The translations under genes and the position numbers were made by a program. Positions 23,319 to 35,000 of a stretch of DNA of 64,000 bases are shown piece by piece. A model generated the notes under the pieces. The model ran no database searches. It was not told the origin of the DNA and saw only the letters and a list, made by a program, of their open reading frames with translations. The DNA is from Mesocentrotus franciscanus. Lineage: Eukaryota > Echinodermata > Echinoidea > Camarodonta > Strongylocentrotidae. The DNA lies in assembly GCA_037976565.1 (NCBI GenBank), contig CP137679.1:25959547-26023546 (forward strand). Reading direction: 5' to 3'. The first letter of the stretch is position 1, and the number at the start of each line of letters is the position of its first letter.

Positions 23319-23789
23319 TTCTATATAATTTACAATAATTTATGATTCCTTGTTTTCTTACAGTCTGTTCAGACAATAAGGAAGTTGTACAAAAAACGTA
23401 TAAAGAAACGTATAAAGAATCATTGTATAGCGAAAGGAGCCTAAACACTATATTACATCATATAAAGAAACTGGTTTTGACTACCGGTACAAAATTGTAA
23501 TCAATTATCGTATAGCAATTCTGGTAGTCTGAATGTAGGTTTAGTGGCGCAGAAGAGGTTACAAATGAAACCAGTAGAATTTAAACCCGTGATCATTTAA
23601 AAAAATGACAGAAGTTACCTGTAATGTGTAAACTAATGCTGCTTAAACTTAGTAAACTGCAATAAATTCATCATGAATTTGCAATTTCTGGATCATATGT
23701 TTCAAATAATGATTCCATTATTGGATATTATACAACTCACTCCCAGATCCTAATCAAATGATTGGTCATGCGGTCACGTGTGATTCATT

Positions 23790-24290
23790 TACTGAGCCTA
23801 TTGCACGCTTTTTCATGAAAAGCGTGCAATATTTTCCAGTACTATCCAACGATTTTTCAGTGCCGCGCAGTAGTGCGCGTAGAGGTTAGGGCGCTTAATA
23901 CTGCGTGTACACATGGGCCTATTCTTGCGCAGCACTATGCGTAAATGGGTATAGATAGAGGTGCGCTTGCTATATCTATACTTATGTGTGCGCACTAAAT
24001 TGAGACTTATTAAAACTCGAGATTTATTTGTCAGCCATAAACTGTCACGAAACAATCTTGAATTAATTATTTTTACATCAAATAACAAGGATCTAGGAGT
24101 TTTGTTGTATAAAACAAATGATGCATGTTTTCATTCGTTCATTATACGATCTATCCACCCTCGTTGATGCTGTGTGTATCTATCGCACTCAGCCTAACGG
24201 CTTCGTGCAATAGAAACACATATCCTCAACTCGAGTGCGGATAGATTGTATAATGAACTCATGCGCATGCATCATTTGTATACTGATATA
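23790..24290. repeat. Palindrome-rich island with a large inverted repeat
   Basis: A small perfect palindrome, ATTGCACGCTTTT / AAAAGCGTGCAAT, lies at about 23800-23830. A larger inverted repeat pairs 24108-24190 (AAACAAATGATGCATG, then GTTCATTATACGATCTATCC) with 24200-24282. Unlike the flanks, the island is rich in CpG-containing GCGC motifs. It probably represents one or two foldback elements; boundaries are uncertain. Confidence 0.65.
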
Positions 24291-24299
24291 AAATGCTGC

Positions 24300-26740
24300 A
24301 AAAAAAAAAAAATTTTCATGTCATGGTGTTATTCATGAGCAAACAATTCTTTTAAATACTCAAAATTATTCTGAGTTGCATGCTATTTTCAATGGAATCA
24401 TTTTCAGGATTGACAGATTGTACACTTGCTATTAACAGCACTGACTTACTTTACATCAAGTCTGTATGAATACATAAACTGAAACAATTTCTTTCATGCC
24501 AATAGTAGAAAGCTATTAAAAGATTCAACAATAGCATCATGAACATTTAGCCCTATAAAGTTGATTTTCAGGTATTGAATGGTAAATATCTTTACATGAC
24601 AGACACTTTAAATAAAGTAATGCACGTTCATTGATAAATTTGAATAGACGAGTTTCCAGCAGAAAAACGATGCAGCAGTGTTATCTGGTGTTAATACCAT
24701 GCTTGAGAATAATCATGTTCTTTGAAACTTGAGGTATTTTCTAATTTAGAAATCACATGTTTTGGCATAATGTTATGTTTTTGACTATACGTTAATTGTT
24801 AAAACAATACGCTTTGTGATATCAAGTCTGAAAAAAAGTTAAAATGTACTGAACAAGAATTTGAAAGACTCGAACGAAGCCAAACGACCGGATCTACTTT
24901 ACCGAGCACACGAAAACAATCTCACCAAATTCAACACACTCAAACAAAATTACATGGTGAAAATATCGACTAATAGCGCATCGTTGGCTTGTTTATGTCA
25001 TAATTCTGAAAAAGGGAATGGATATTAGTACTATGAAATATTAGGGGAAGGTGAAGAATTCTACATAGAGTTATGAAAATAAACTTTGAAACTAAATAGC
25101 AGAAATTGTATCTCTGCCCATGTTTTCTATGGAACATCCGGTACGTGAATATACTGTCCCGGGCGTGACGTCACAAATAGTGGACCAGCTCCGTGACTGA
25201 CTTTCTAGGCAAAGAGAGGAGGCTATTTTTCGACATTTCAATCGAGGATATCCAGTAGCTAGAAGATTTTTGTGATATGCAATGAAAATGAACAACTTCG
25301 AAATAGCATAGGCTTGCCGTAGGTACCAAATTAATGGACATTTATTGTCCTAGAATATGAGCTTTAAAAAAAGAAATCATATATCACATACTTCTCTGAA
25401 GTTAGTGCTGGCACTAAAGTGCAGACCAATCTGTTTTACTATAATTGTGGGTTGTTAAATTTGTGATCCTAACAATTACAGCACGCACATTGTATAAAGT
25501 AATAGGTATATAACGAAACATTACAAATCTTAACATGCATGTAAGAGCATTAGTTATATAACTGGTATTGTTTATATCATTTTTTGTTTACATACAACAA
25601 GGTGACAGAGCAAAGGAATACAGCAGAGTTTGAATATTACAAGACTTCAGCTTGGGAAACATTATTTTTCATGAATTCATGGAAAAAAGCCAAAAATAGA
25701 TATATTTCGATAAGAGGCAGGTACAGCATGTACTAAATGTTTTGCAATTTTACATCAGTACAATGGAAAAATAATAACATAAATAGGAATACACTGTAAA
25801 ATATGAATAGCAAGCCTCTGAATATCACTGTAATTGCCAAATTACAATTGCCTCTATTAGGTGTGTACTATACTGTATACAGGATGTACATTCCTACAAT
25901 CAAAATCCAAACATTTGGTGTAGGAGCAGAACAAATTAAAGGAAAAACATCATTCAGGATGCATAGATGGTTGGATGCTATATAATGACAAATGTTTTTT
26001 TGATGTCTTAAACAGTAATGTTCTCATTTCAAAATATTTAGAAAAATGTAAGGTTCAAAGTAATGACAAGCATATATTTTTTGCAAGTGCTATTTACTCT
26101 TGGTAAGAAAACAATATAAAAATCTTTTGTCTTTGAATAAAATTGCATAAGCTTTGATGTAGGAATTCCATGCGAATAAATAATGTAAATGTAACTGCTG
26201 CTAGTATTTAACAAGTTTTTTGTTCTTTTATTTTGTTACAATACATATGACTACACTACACTGTTATTTCTAATAGAAAAGCAATCCTTATTTCTTTCAT
26301 GACCAAATTAAAAGTGCAAAGTTTGAGCAGAAGAGCTTGATTGGATTAAATACTCGCAAAACAATCACAGGTTGTACAGTTTGTATAATACAATACATGA
26401 ATACAAGCATGCCTAGGAACACTATAACAATTCCTATACAGAGTACTTTAATAAAACATCTTTAGGTGATATTCTTTGGAATCAGTAATTGTAGTAGTCT
26501 AATAAAATTTGATATAACTTTCTGTTAATCTTTATCGCACATAATGATGCTTACTTCGTACATTGCACAGACGTTTACTTTTCGTATAGAATTTTTTTCC
26601 ACTGTGATTCACTAGATAAATTCCACTTATGTCTATTTCTACTTAACTTTCTTCTGAATAGATTCAATACAAATATTTATACGCATTCAACAAATACCAC
26701 AACATTTATGCATATAATATCAACAAAGCTAAAAGACCTG
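24300..26740. other. Intergenic / distal 3' flank, no gene recognised
   Basis: No exon or mobile-element head was recognised. The right-hand part may belong to the V-ATPase 3' UTR on the minus strand. A CpG-containing patch near 25140-25180 (CCCGGGCGTGACGTCAC) stands out from the AT-rich background and includes a CRE-like TGACGTCA. Confidence 0.45.
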
Positions 26741-26754
26741 GGGGAATATACAGC

Positions 26755-27013
26755 GATTTGGAAAGAAGAATACATTGAAAGAAAAAGACTATTTTGAAAG
26801 ATTACAAACTCCAAATGAAGAAGGTGAAGATATAAGCCCTTTATGAGTTTCTTTTTTCATCCTGGGGAGGGGTAGATAAGGGGGATTTGGAAAGAAGAAT
26901 ATATTGAAAGAAAAAGACTATTTTGAAAGATGACAAACTCCAAATGAAGAAGGTGAACATATAAGCCCTTTATGAGTTTCTTTTTTCATCCTGGGGAGGG
27001 GTAGATAAGGGGG
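26755..27013. repeat. 129-bp direct tandem duplication in the V-ATPase 3' UTR
   Basis: The block starting GATTTGGAAAGAAGAATA at 26755 repeats at 26884 with only a few substitutions. Both copies end CATCCTGGGGAGGGGTAGAT. It lies just past the V-ATPase stop codon (27042-27044, minus strand), so both copies should be in the 3' UTR. Confidence 0.92.
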
Positions 27014-27041
27014 ATAGATTTCGGGGGAATGTGCACCATCT

Positions 27042-30000
27042 TCATTCCTCTTTTCCTTCCAGGATGGCATCAAAAGTGAATGGCAAGAACGGGTGGCCCT
27101 CTCCTTTGTAGAATTTGCTCTGGAATTCAATCCTGAAAAAAAGAGATGGAAGGAAGATTGTTCACCAGTTAAAGTGTGATGTATATTGTCACCTTTGAAA
27201 ATGTGTCATAACTAGAATGGGTTTAAAAACTTTAAAACTGTAAAACTCTGTAGAGTATGAGCATTTCAATAATCATCACTACCATAATGGATGCATTTCA
27301 AATGAATGGCTAAATGGTCATTCATAAATTCAGAAGAATGATCATTGTCAAATAACATGTGACAGTAAAATTAATTTTCATCCGATCAATTGAATAATAC
27401 CCATGTCATTTTGTATAATAGATATTTCTTTTACTGATTTGTGGTTTACTTGAGTAGCAAGGCGTATAGGAAGAGGGACTGAGGGGTTGTACAACACATG
27501 CTCCTGTGAACTATTGCTTCACGATCCTTTTCCTAGAATAAGTGGATTCCTGACTTCAACCCTGGACCCAACCCTACACCGCACATTATATTAAACCCCA
27601 ACCCTACACCTAACCTGGAACCAATTGCAACCCTAACCCTAACTCTATACTTGTGATGAAACAAAGCCCAGAGCAACTGTCGCAGGAGAAAATGTCAAAT
27701 CAATGCTGAATGAGCACCAAACAACAGTCAAACCTATCTATTAAAGACAGGTGGCCTTTCTAGACAGGTTCTACAACACACATTTCTCTCTAGAGGGAGG
27801 CAAAATACATGACTTCTATAGACAGATGGCCTTTATAGAGAGGTGGCCACTAAGTGAGGTTTGACTGTATCTGGAAGTGACTGATGAAAAGGCTTACCAG
27901 TGAAGACGCAGGGTGTGAAGGAAAGCAGAAAGGCCCTCCATGAAGAGTAGGATACCAACAGTGAGGATGGCCCAGGCTCCAAAACATCCAAACGTTGCAA
28001 TGGACCCTACAAAACCACTCATCCTTAGCCCAATGGCCAGCAGCATGTTCCACAAGACTTCCGACAGCTCTGGATGTGAGAAAGACAGAGGATGCACAAA
28101 AATTGCAAGAGTTAAGACGGAACCCAGGAAATAATTGCCATGTATCACTACCACCAATTGTTTTTAAGATTGCAAAAACACAAATTTTGAACAAGAACTG
28201 CAAGGTTTCATTATTTTTGGCCAAAAATCAAGAATTTTCAATGGAGCTCGTTTTCATATTTTCCATCAAACCAGTGTGATCCAAGCTTGTCGGAAAAAAG
28301 TGTCCTGGTAAATTTCAAGACAAGATGAATACAAAGGCATCTCCAACATGCCTCTGCCAACATGTATGTTCAGTGATAAAAGATCCTATGTCCTTTAAAG
28401 TCTGATCTTACGAACGCAAACTCTTCCTTTTTAATCTTTTCATGCTCATATATACCTGAGCTCAATTTGGTTGAAATTACTAATTGTGCTATTAACTACC
28501 ATCACCCTCTTCTTAATCAACACAAACATGGACTTACCAGAATGGGCCAAGCTGAGAGCCCAGAGTCGAAGGTAAGACGCTGTGTGTGAGATACAGCCAA
28601 GACAGTACTCGATCGTATGGATAGCTTGGTAGATAAAGGTCTCCCCAAAATCAAACTAGGAGAGAATCAAATAATGATAATAACAACAACAACAAAAACA
28701 AAAACAATAATTAATAATAACAACAACAACAAATAATAATCAATAATAATAACTGTTTCTTATAAAGCGCTTTACCAGTTACAAATGACCAAAGCGCTTA
28801 CAGTATTATTATTACCCAGGTCATTAGATTGAAATAACAGTGGACATTCTCCACACCCTGGGAAGCATTCCAGCTAGTCGCCTTTATAAGGGAACGTACA
28901 TGCTAATCCAATCACATTGACCTCAGCATCCTACCGGGTACCAATTTAGTACCTGGGTGGAGAGGAGCATTGTAGATAAAATGCCTGGCTCAAGGACATA
29001 AGTGGCGTGCCGGGGCTCGAACCCACGACCAATGCATTCCCAACCAAGTAATTAAACCACTCAACTAAGACACCTCTATGAATCAAAGAGAATTAATTAA
29101 TAAAACAGTCCTCCTTTTGTTGAAAACATATGCATGGCATGGATTACTTTTAAGTTTCTACTGACAGATATAACTCAATCACTTGTTTCACAAACCAACA
29201 TACATGCATAGGCTAATCGTGAAACAAGCAACTTATTTTTGTCAGGTGGTACACATCTTATCTTTTTTTTAAAATCTAATTTATAGCAGATAGAAGGCAA
29301 ACATCAAAAGAATTTCAGACAAGAAATTTACTACAGAAATTGGCATATTTTGTTTTAGTTTGTGTTCCAGTAAGCAAAAAAAAAGTCTTCTGAATTTCAC
29401 GCATTTCAGCTAATGAAGATTGTGTATTGCTTTTTTCTAATGCTGTCATTTGGTGCACAATTATTTTTTTTTTAAATCAGATTTATATTCGTGGATTTGA
29501 AATCGCTCTGCTTCTTCACAAAACGGAAACAGAAACAGGCACCCTCATTGAAATGAACAGTTTGTCCAGATTGATGTACACTGCCATGTGGGTATATGGA
29601 AACAAGAGAGTTGAGCTGTCTCTACCTCGTTAGGAACCTGTGATGCTTCTTGCTGCAGGTGATTACTGGTCTCAGGGTCTTCTGCATCACTGTTGTTGAT
29701 GGCTAGCTCATCTTGGTTGATCACTGCCTGGGTGTCTGAGGACAGTAGTCCGCTAGCATCGGCTGCACCTCGACTGCGCCAGGTTAGATAGGTCTGTCCA
29801 GAGAGAGAGAGAGAGAGAGATGAAGAACAATGAATATGAGATATAAAGATTTTTAAATGTCTCATCCATATTTTAGAGTATCAGAATATTTCAATCGCAC
29901 AAGCAACTTTTCAAATTATGTAAAAACATGTAAAATCAGAAACATTCAGATTGTTAATAACAATTATTATGCAAATCGCAAAAAATGTCTGAGTTGCAAT

Positions 30001-31017
30001 TTCAAAAATTTGCAGAGTTTATGGTTTTACGGTACTACCTAGTGACAAAGCCCACAAGTGAGCAGTAAATCCATAAGTAACACATGCATTTAAACAGGCT
30101 GCGGAGAGGACCATGGCAGTATTATATTGTAGGAATGATACTCACACTTAGTGGTCTGTTCTGATGCCGCAGATAAAGTATGACTGGTTTAACGAAAAGC
30201 ATCCATGGTATACAGGCCACGGCTACCAAAACCAGAAAGATTTGAAGCGTCGGCTGTAAGTGGGTTTGAAAAAGTAGAAGATGAGAAGAGGGCTACATAT
30301 ACATCTAGCAGTTATCTCCATTAGTAAATCATGTTGAACTTTCACAACCAGTAGGGCATATATCTCCATGAAAAGGGTTTCCTGTTCCTTCCAACACCAA
30401 TAAGTTGAAAAGTTACACAGGTTATTTAGACTAGTGTTGTAACATCACGGATATTTCCAATTCCGTTTAACCGCTAGTCAAAACCGGACGGTTTTCGGTT
30501 AAACGAAAATTACTCACTTTTGCCAAGGTCGCCGCTGATTGTTGGAATAGTGGTCGGCACTGGGCGGGCGCGGCCCGACCAGCGCGGGGGATTTTCGCCC
30601 ACCACTTCTGATGAAAAACACTGCTTTCGACCGGCACTAATTTCACATAAAAACGTAACTATTTGTCAAGGAAAATATTACTTACATTCATATTTCCGTC
30701 TTTACTTGTGTTTTATTTGCAATTCTACAAGAATAATGATTTCAATTTGACATAAACTGATTATTTTTAAAGATTTGCCGAGAGCTGTTGTCTAAAGTTG
30801 CGATTCATGAAGGCTGCCATATTGAATGTACCGATGTACATGTTATAATACACAGAGCTAGCAGCTCAGGCTCGTTCCATTACTGTTTTTATAAATGTTT
30901 ATTTTCAATAAGTTAAATTTTTTCTCGTAATTTTCCGGAATAAATAAATTAAAATACTGTAAGATATATTTATTCTATTATTTATATTGTGAAATTTGTC
31001 CGAAATTTTTACACTTA

Positions 31018-31050
<33 letters not shown>

Positions 31051-31970
31051 TCGGGAAAACGAAACCGTCACATTCAAAACGGATAGTGCCATGGACGGTC
31101 GGATACCGGACGGTTAAACGTTTGATCACAGCACTAATTTAGACCAGGACATTTACAAAGATCATCAAGTAGTCCTATCTCCCTTGCCCGAACATTGCCT
31201 CAAACTCTAAATATTAAAATTGGCTCTTTTCTGTTTCTAAACCTGAAGGGCAGTGGTACAGGCTATAACCCCTTCCTTCCATTTTGAGTACAGACCTCTT
31301 TACAGAGTATTATCGTACTATACTGGGGGTGTGTGCAGGTGCACCACTACACCGGGGTTTCCCCCTACTCTTATACGAATAGTGCAGTGGGTTCTTAACG
31401 TGCAAAGGTAGTGACTCTTCCCTACACGGGGCCTCCATTTAACGTCCTATCCGAGGGACGGAGTGTTTTCCACTTAACATAGCCTGCGTCTATGAACAAG
31501 GGAAGGGGCACGTTAACACACAACGCAGGCTTCAGTCAGCCGCCTAGGTGGGAGTCGAACCCGGGATCTTTGGTTCGTCAGGCAGACGCTTTACCGACTG
31601 AGCCAACTCGCTCCCTCACCCCTTTCAAGCTCTTAACAAAACAACAACAAAAATTGTCTAATATCATATTTATTCATATTACAAAAATCATGGTTTATTT
31701 TGTTTCCATGATAAGAATAAAGTTATTTTCACAAAAATATCATAATTTTCACTCTTACCTGTCCTGTGAACATTGGAGGGTCTGGTGGGGTGAAGAGACC
31801 CATGTTGATGAGGGTCAGGATCAGGCTAGGGGCCTCGTTCTCATTCCACACGTCGTAAATCAGCCACTTGACGAAGATGAGAATGACCAGGTAGCCGAAG
31901 ATGCAGACCATGAAGATGAGCTGAGGGACAAATTCACCCCAAACATTCAGGGGCCTCTTGAAGTATCTGG

Positions 31971-32018
<48 letters not shown>

Positions 32019-35000
32019 TATGGGCAGGCTAGTATATTCAATTTGCATATATCAATATGACTATGAAAATGAGCTCTGGGACAAACTTCAGGAGTTTCTT
32101 TAAGTCTCTAGGGGAAGCGGCTGTGAGAGAAAAAGAGAGATATGCTTAATTGGATAGGGGCATTATTAGGATTTACAGAAGTCGTCATGATGATGAAGAT
32201 AAGCTTGGGGACGAACTCGCACCAGATATTTAGGGACTTCATGAAGTATCTAGAGCAGGAGAAAGACAGAAATATTGAGTTTTGGGGGTAGGGTATTATT
32301 GATCATTTGCATTTATCATCCTGACCTAAATTGTGTTGTGAAAAATGAGTCAGAAAGACAGAGACATAAGATCAAATATGAGTTAGAAATATTCAGTAAT
32401 TCTGGCTTTGCACTGTATCTACAACTAGGATAAATAGTACAGAAAGTTCAGTCACTATAATAGTCTGATGGCATCACTGTGAGGAACATATTATGTTTTC
32501 AGACTTGACATAATGTTCTAGGGGATTCAGCCTTCCTAATGAAGTTCTGATTTATCACATAGCTCAAGTCAAGAGAAGAAGGCTCTGTCACCCTATGATG
32601 AGTTCTAGTTTTATCAGCATTGCAATCAAATCCTGCCTTGAGGCCATAATTATAATGGCCTTGACCTTGGCCTCAGACCGAGTCACATGTACCAAACCTA
32701 TGGAATGAAATATTTGTCAGTGGCCTGAGACTCAGAACTGTCGGCCTCAACTACACATCTGATTTTTATGTTATTAAACACCGATCCTATGAAATGTGTA
32801 TTCACAGATAGACTGTAAAATAAAATTAGTTTGATACCTGTGATTGCAGAAGCTGAGGAACACACCAAATGTCATCTGGCTGACTCCAAGGATTACGGAC
32901 AGTTTCATCTTGTATGAGTTGAGGAAGTTGATACTGTTGGAAGATAGCTGCCACATCTACCAACCAAAGGGAATAATAAACAAACACTGATTTATTGAAA
33001 TTCATTTGAAGTTATTTCAATTACTTTTGATGTATTCCAATGTGATACTTCTTAAACAAAAAAAGGAACATATGGTTACAAAATATTGCTTAAGGGTATA
33101 TAAAATGGCAATGCATAATGTACAACTGGCTTTAATATGTATCTTCGTCAAGCTTTGTAAAATTACAAAGAACTGGAGCCAATTTCACAAAAACCGTACT
33201 GAGTTCTAGGGCATCCAAAAGAAACATGCATTAAAGAATGAACATGCGTTTCAATGGGATGTCTATGTATTTATACTCATAATGATTTCGTGAAACTTGC
33301 CCCTGGTGCCACCACTGAAGGGGACAATGTACATACTTACAGGATCGATACCAATAGGATAGACTGCTCCTGTAGCAGAGTACTTTGGATCCAGACCTAA
33401 AGAGATGTCTTGACTCAGTAACTCATCACTGTGGAAGAGAGAGGGAGAGAGAGAGAGAGAGATGGGGGAGGGAGAGGCAGAGAGAGGTGAGATAGAGGAA
33501 GGGAGAAGAGGGAGAGAGAAAGGGGAGAGATGGGAGGGAGGGAGGGGGAGATAAAGAGAGAGGTTGAGAGCAAGAGTGAGAGAGAAAGAGAGAGAGGAGA
33601 TAATGACAACCAACATGTAAACAAAGTGATGAAGTTCTCAAATCAAAACAAAAGTTATTTTCTAGAGTAACTGCTTTTCAGACTCAATACGACTCTAGAC
33701 ATTACTAAAGTTAATGATGAGAAACATTTTTTTTTAAATGGTGGTGGTCATCAAAATAGATCAGAACCTTTTCTAATACTGCTACCACTAGGTACCATTT
33801 CGGCTTCTTTTATTCCTACCAATGCTTTCGATGATCCCTTGTCTCCTCTCTTATTAATTAAAAGTTGGACTAGGGCTTACCTATAATTCATGTTAGTAGC
33901 ATTCCAAGTTGAGCCAAATATATTGAGAGAATTGGAGAGGCAGTCATTGTAGAGGAAACCAGAGTAGACGGAGAAGAGACCCATCAGCATGATGACGTAG
34001 CGACCGCCATACAACATCCCAAACATCTAACAGAGAACAAAACAGAAATTAATTATAATGAGGATAAGAATGATAATACCATTTCTGTTATGTCTATTAT
34101 CAGTTCTTTATGAGATGAAATCATTATGCAATACTGGACACTAATAGCCTAGCTTTAGCTCCAGCAGCTGGTGTCCTATGACCCTGATCTTTACAGGACA
34201 AAAGGGACAATGCTAAAGTGGCATTGCTCCAAAGGTCACATTTAGGACTCCTAAAATAGAAAACTGAAAAGTCCCATTGGTCCAATGGAGATCCTTACTT
34301 TAATATGACATATGACATATTAGACAATTGACTTGAAGACAACATCCCATCCGTCGATGTATGACTAATGAAAATGGAACCCCCTCAATGTCGAATCGGT
34401 CCGATCAAGACCCTCGTCCTAATAGGACATAGGGCAAACGGGACAAAGGACTTGAAGACATCACCCAAACTCATGTTTGGCTACGGACCCTAACACTAAC
34501 CTAACCTTAATAGGACATGGGACACATGGGCCAAAAGACTTAACAACATCATCTCAAAGGACGTACATGTAATGCTACAGGCCCTAATCCTAAATCTATC
34601 AGGACATAGGATTGATGGAATAAAGGACTTGGTCTCATCAAGACCTTAATCCTAATAGCCATGACTTCAAACAGGACAAAGGACTTTAAGACATCGCCAT
34701 GAAGGTCACACTTACCTCATGGTTGGCTAGGGAAGCATGCAGTTGTTTCTCCCTCACCACCAGAAAGAGTCCGAAGAGGAACATGATGAAGCCGTGACCA
34801 AGATCACCGTACATCACAGAGAAGAGGAATGGATAGGTGATGATAGTGAAAGGAGCTGTGGGTTTAAAGAGATACATGTAAGTGCACCTCTACAGGGTAT
34901 TTGTTCATGTTACGAACCATTCAGTGTATAATGGAAGAGTGAACTTAAATTGATCGACACTAAAGGGTTTACTGTGCCTGATATTTTGGTAGACCCATGA

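Noticed and set aside
31492..32103. 203-codon plus-strand open frame
   Set aside because: It runs through a SINE, the antisense of V-ATPase exon 15 and a GA microsatellite. The frame is opposite to a well-supported exon.
33263..33641. Leu/Ser-rich minus-strand open frames of up to 117 codons
   Set aside because: They read through the GA-rich tract; only the 88-nt V-ATPase exon at 33341-33428 is real.
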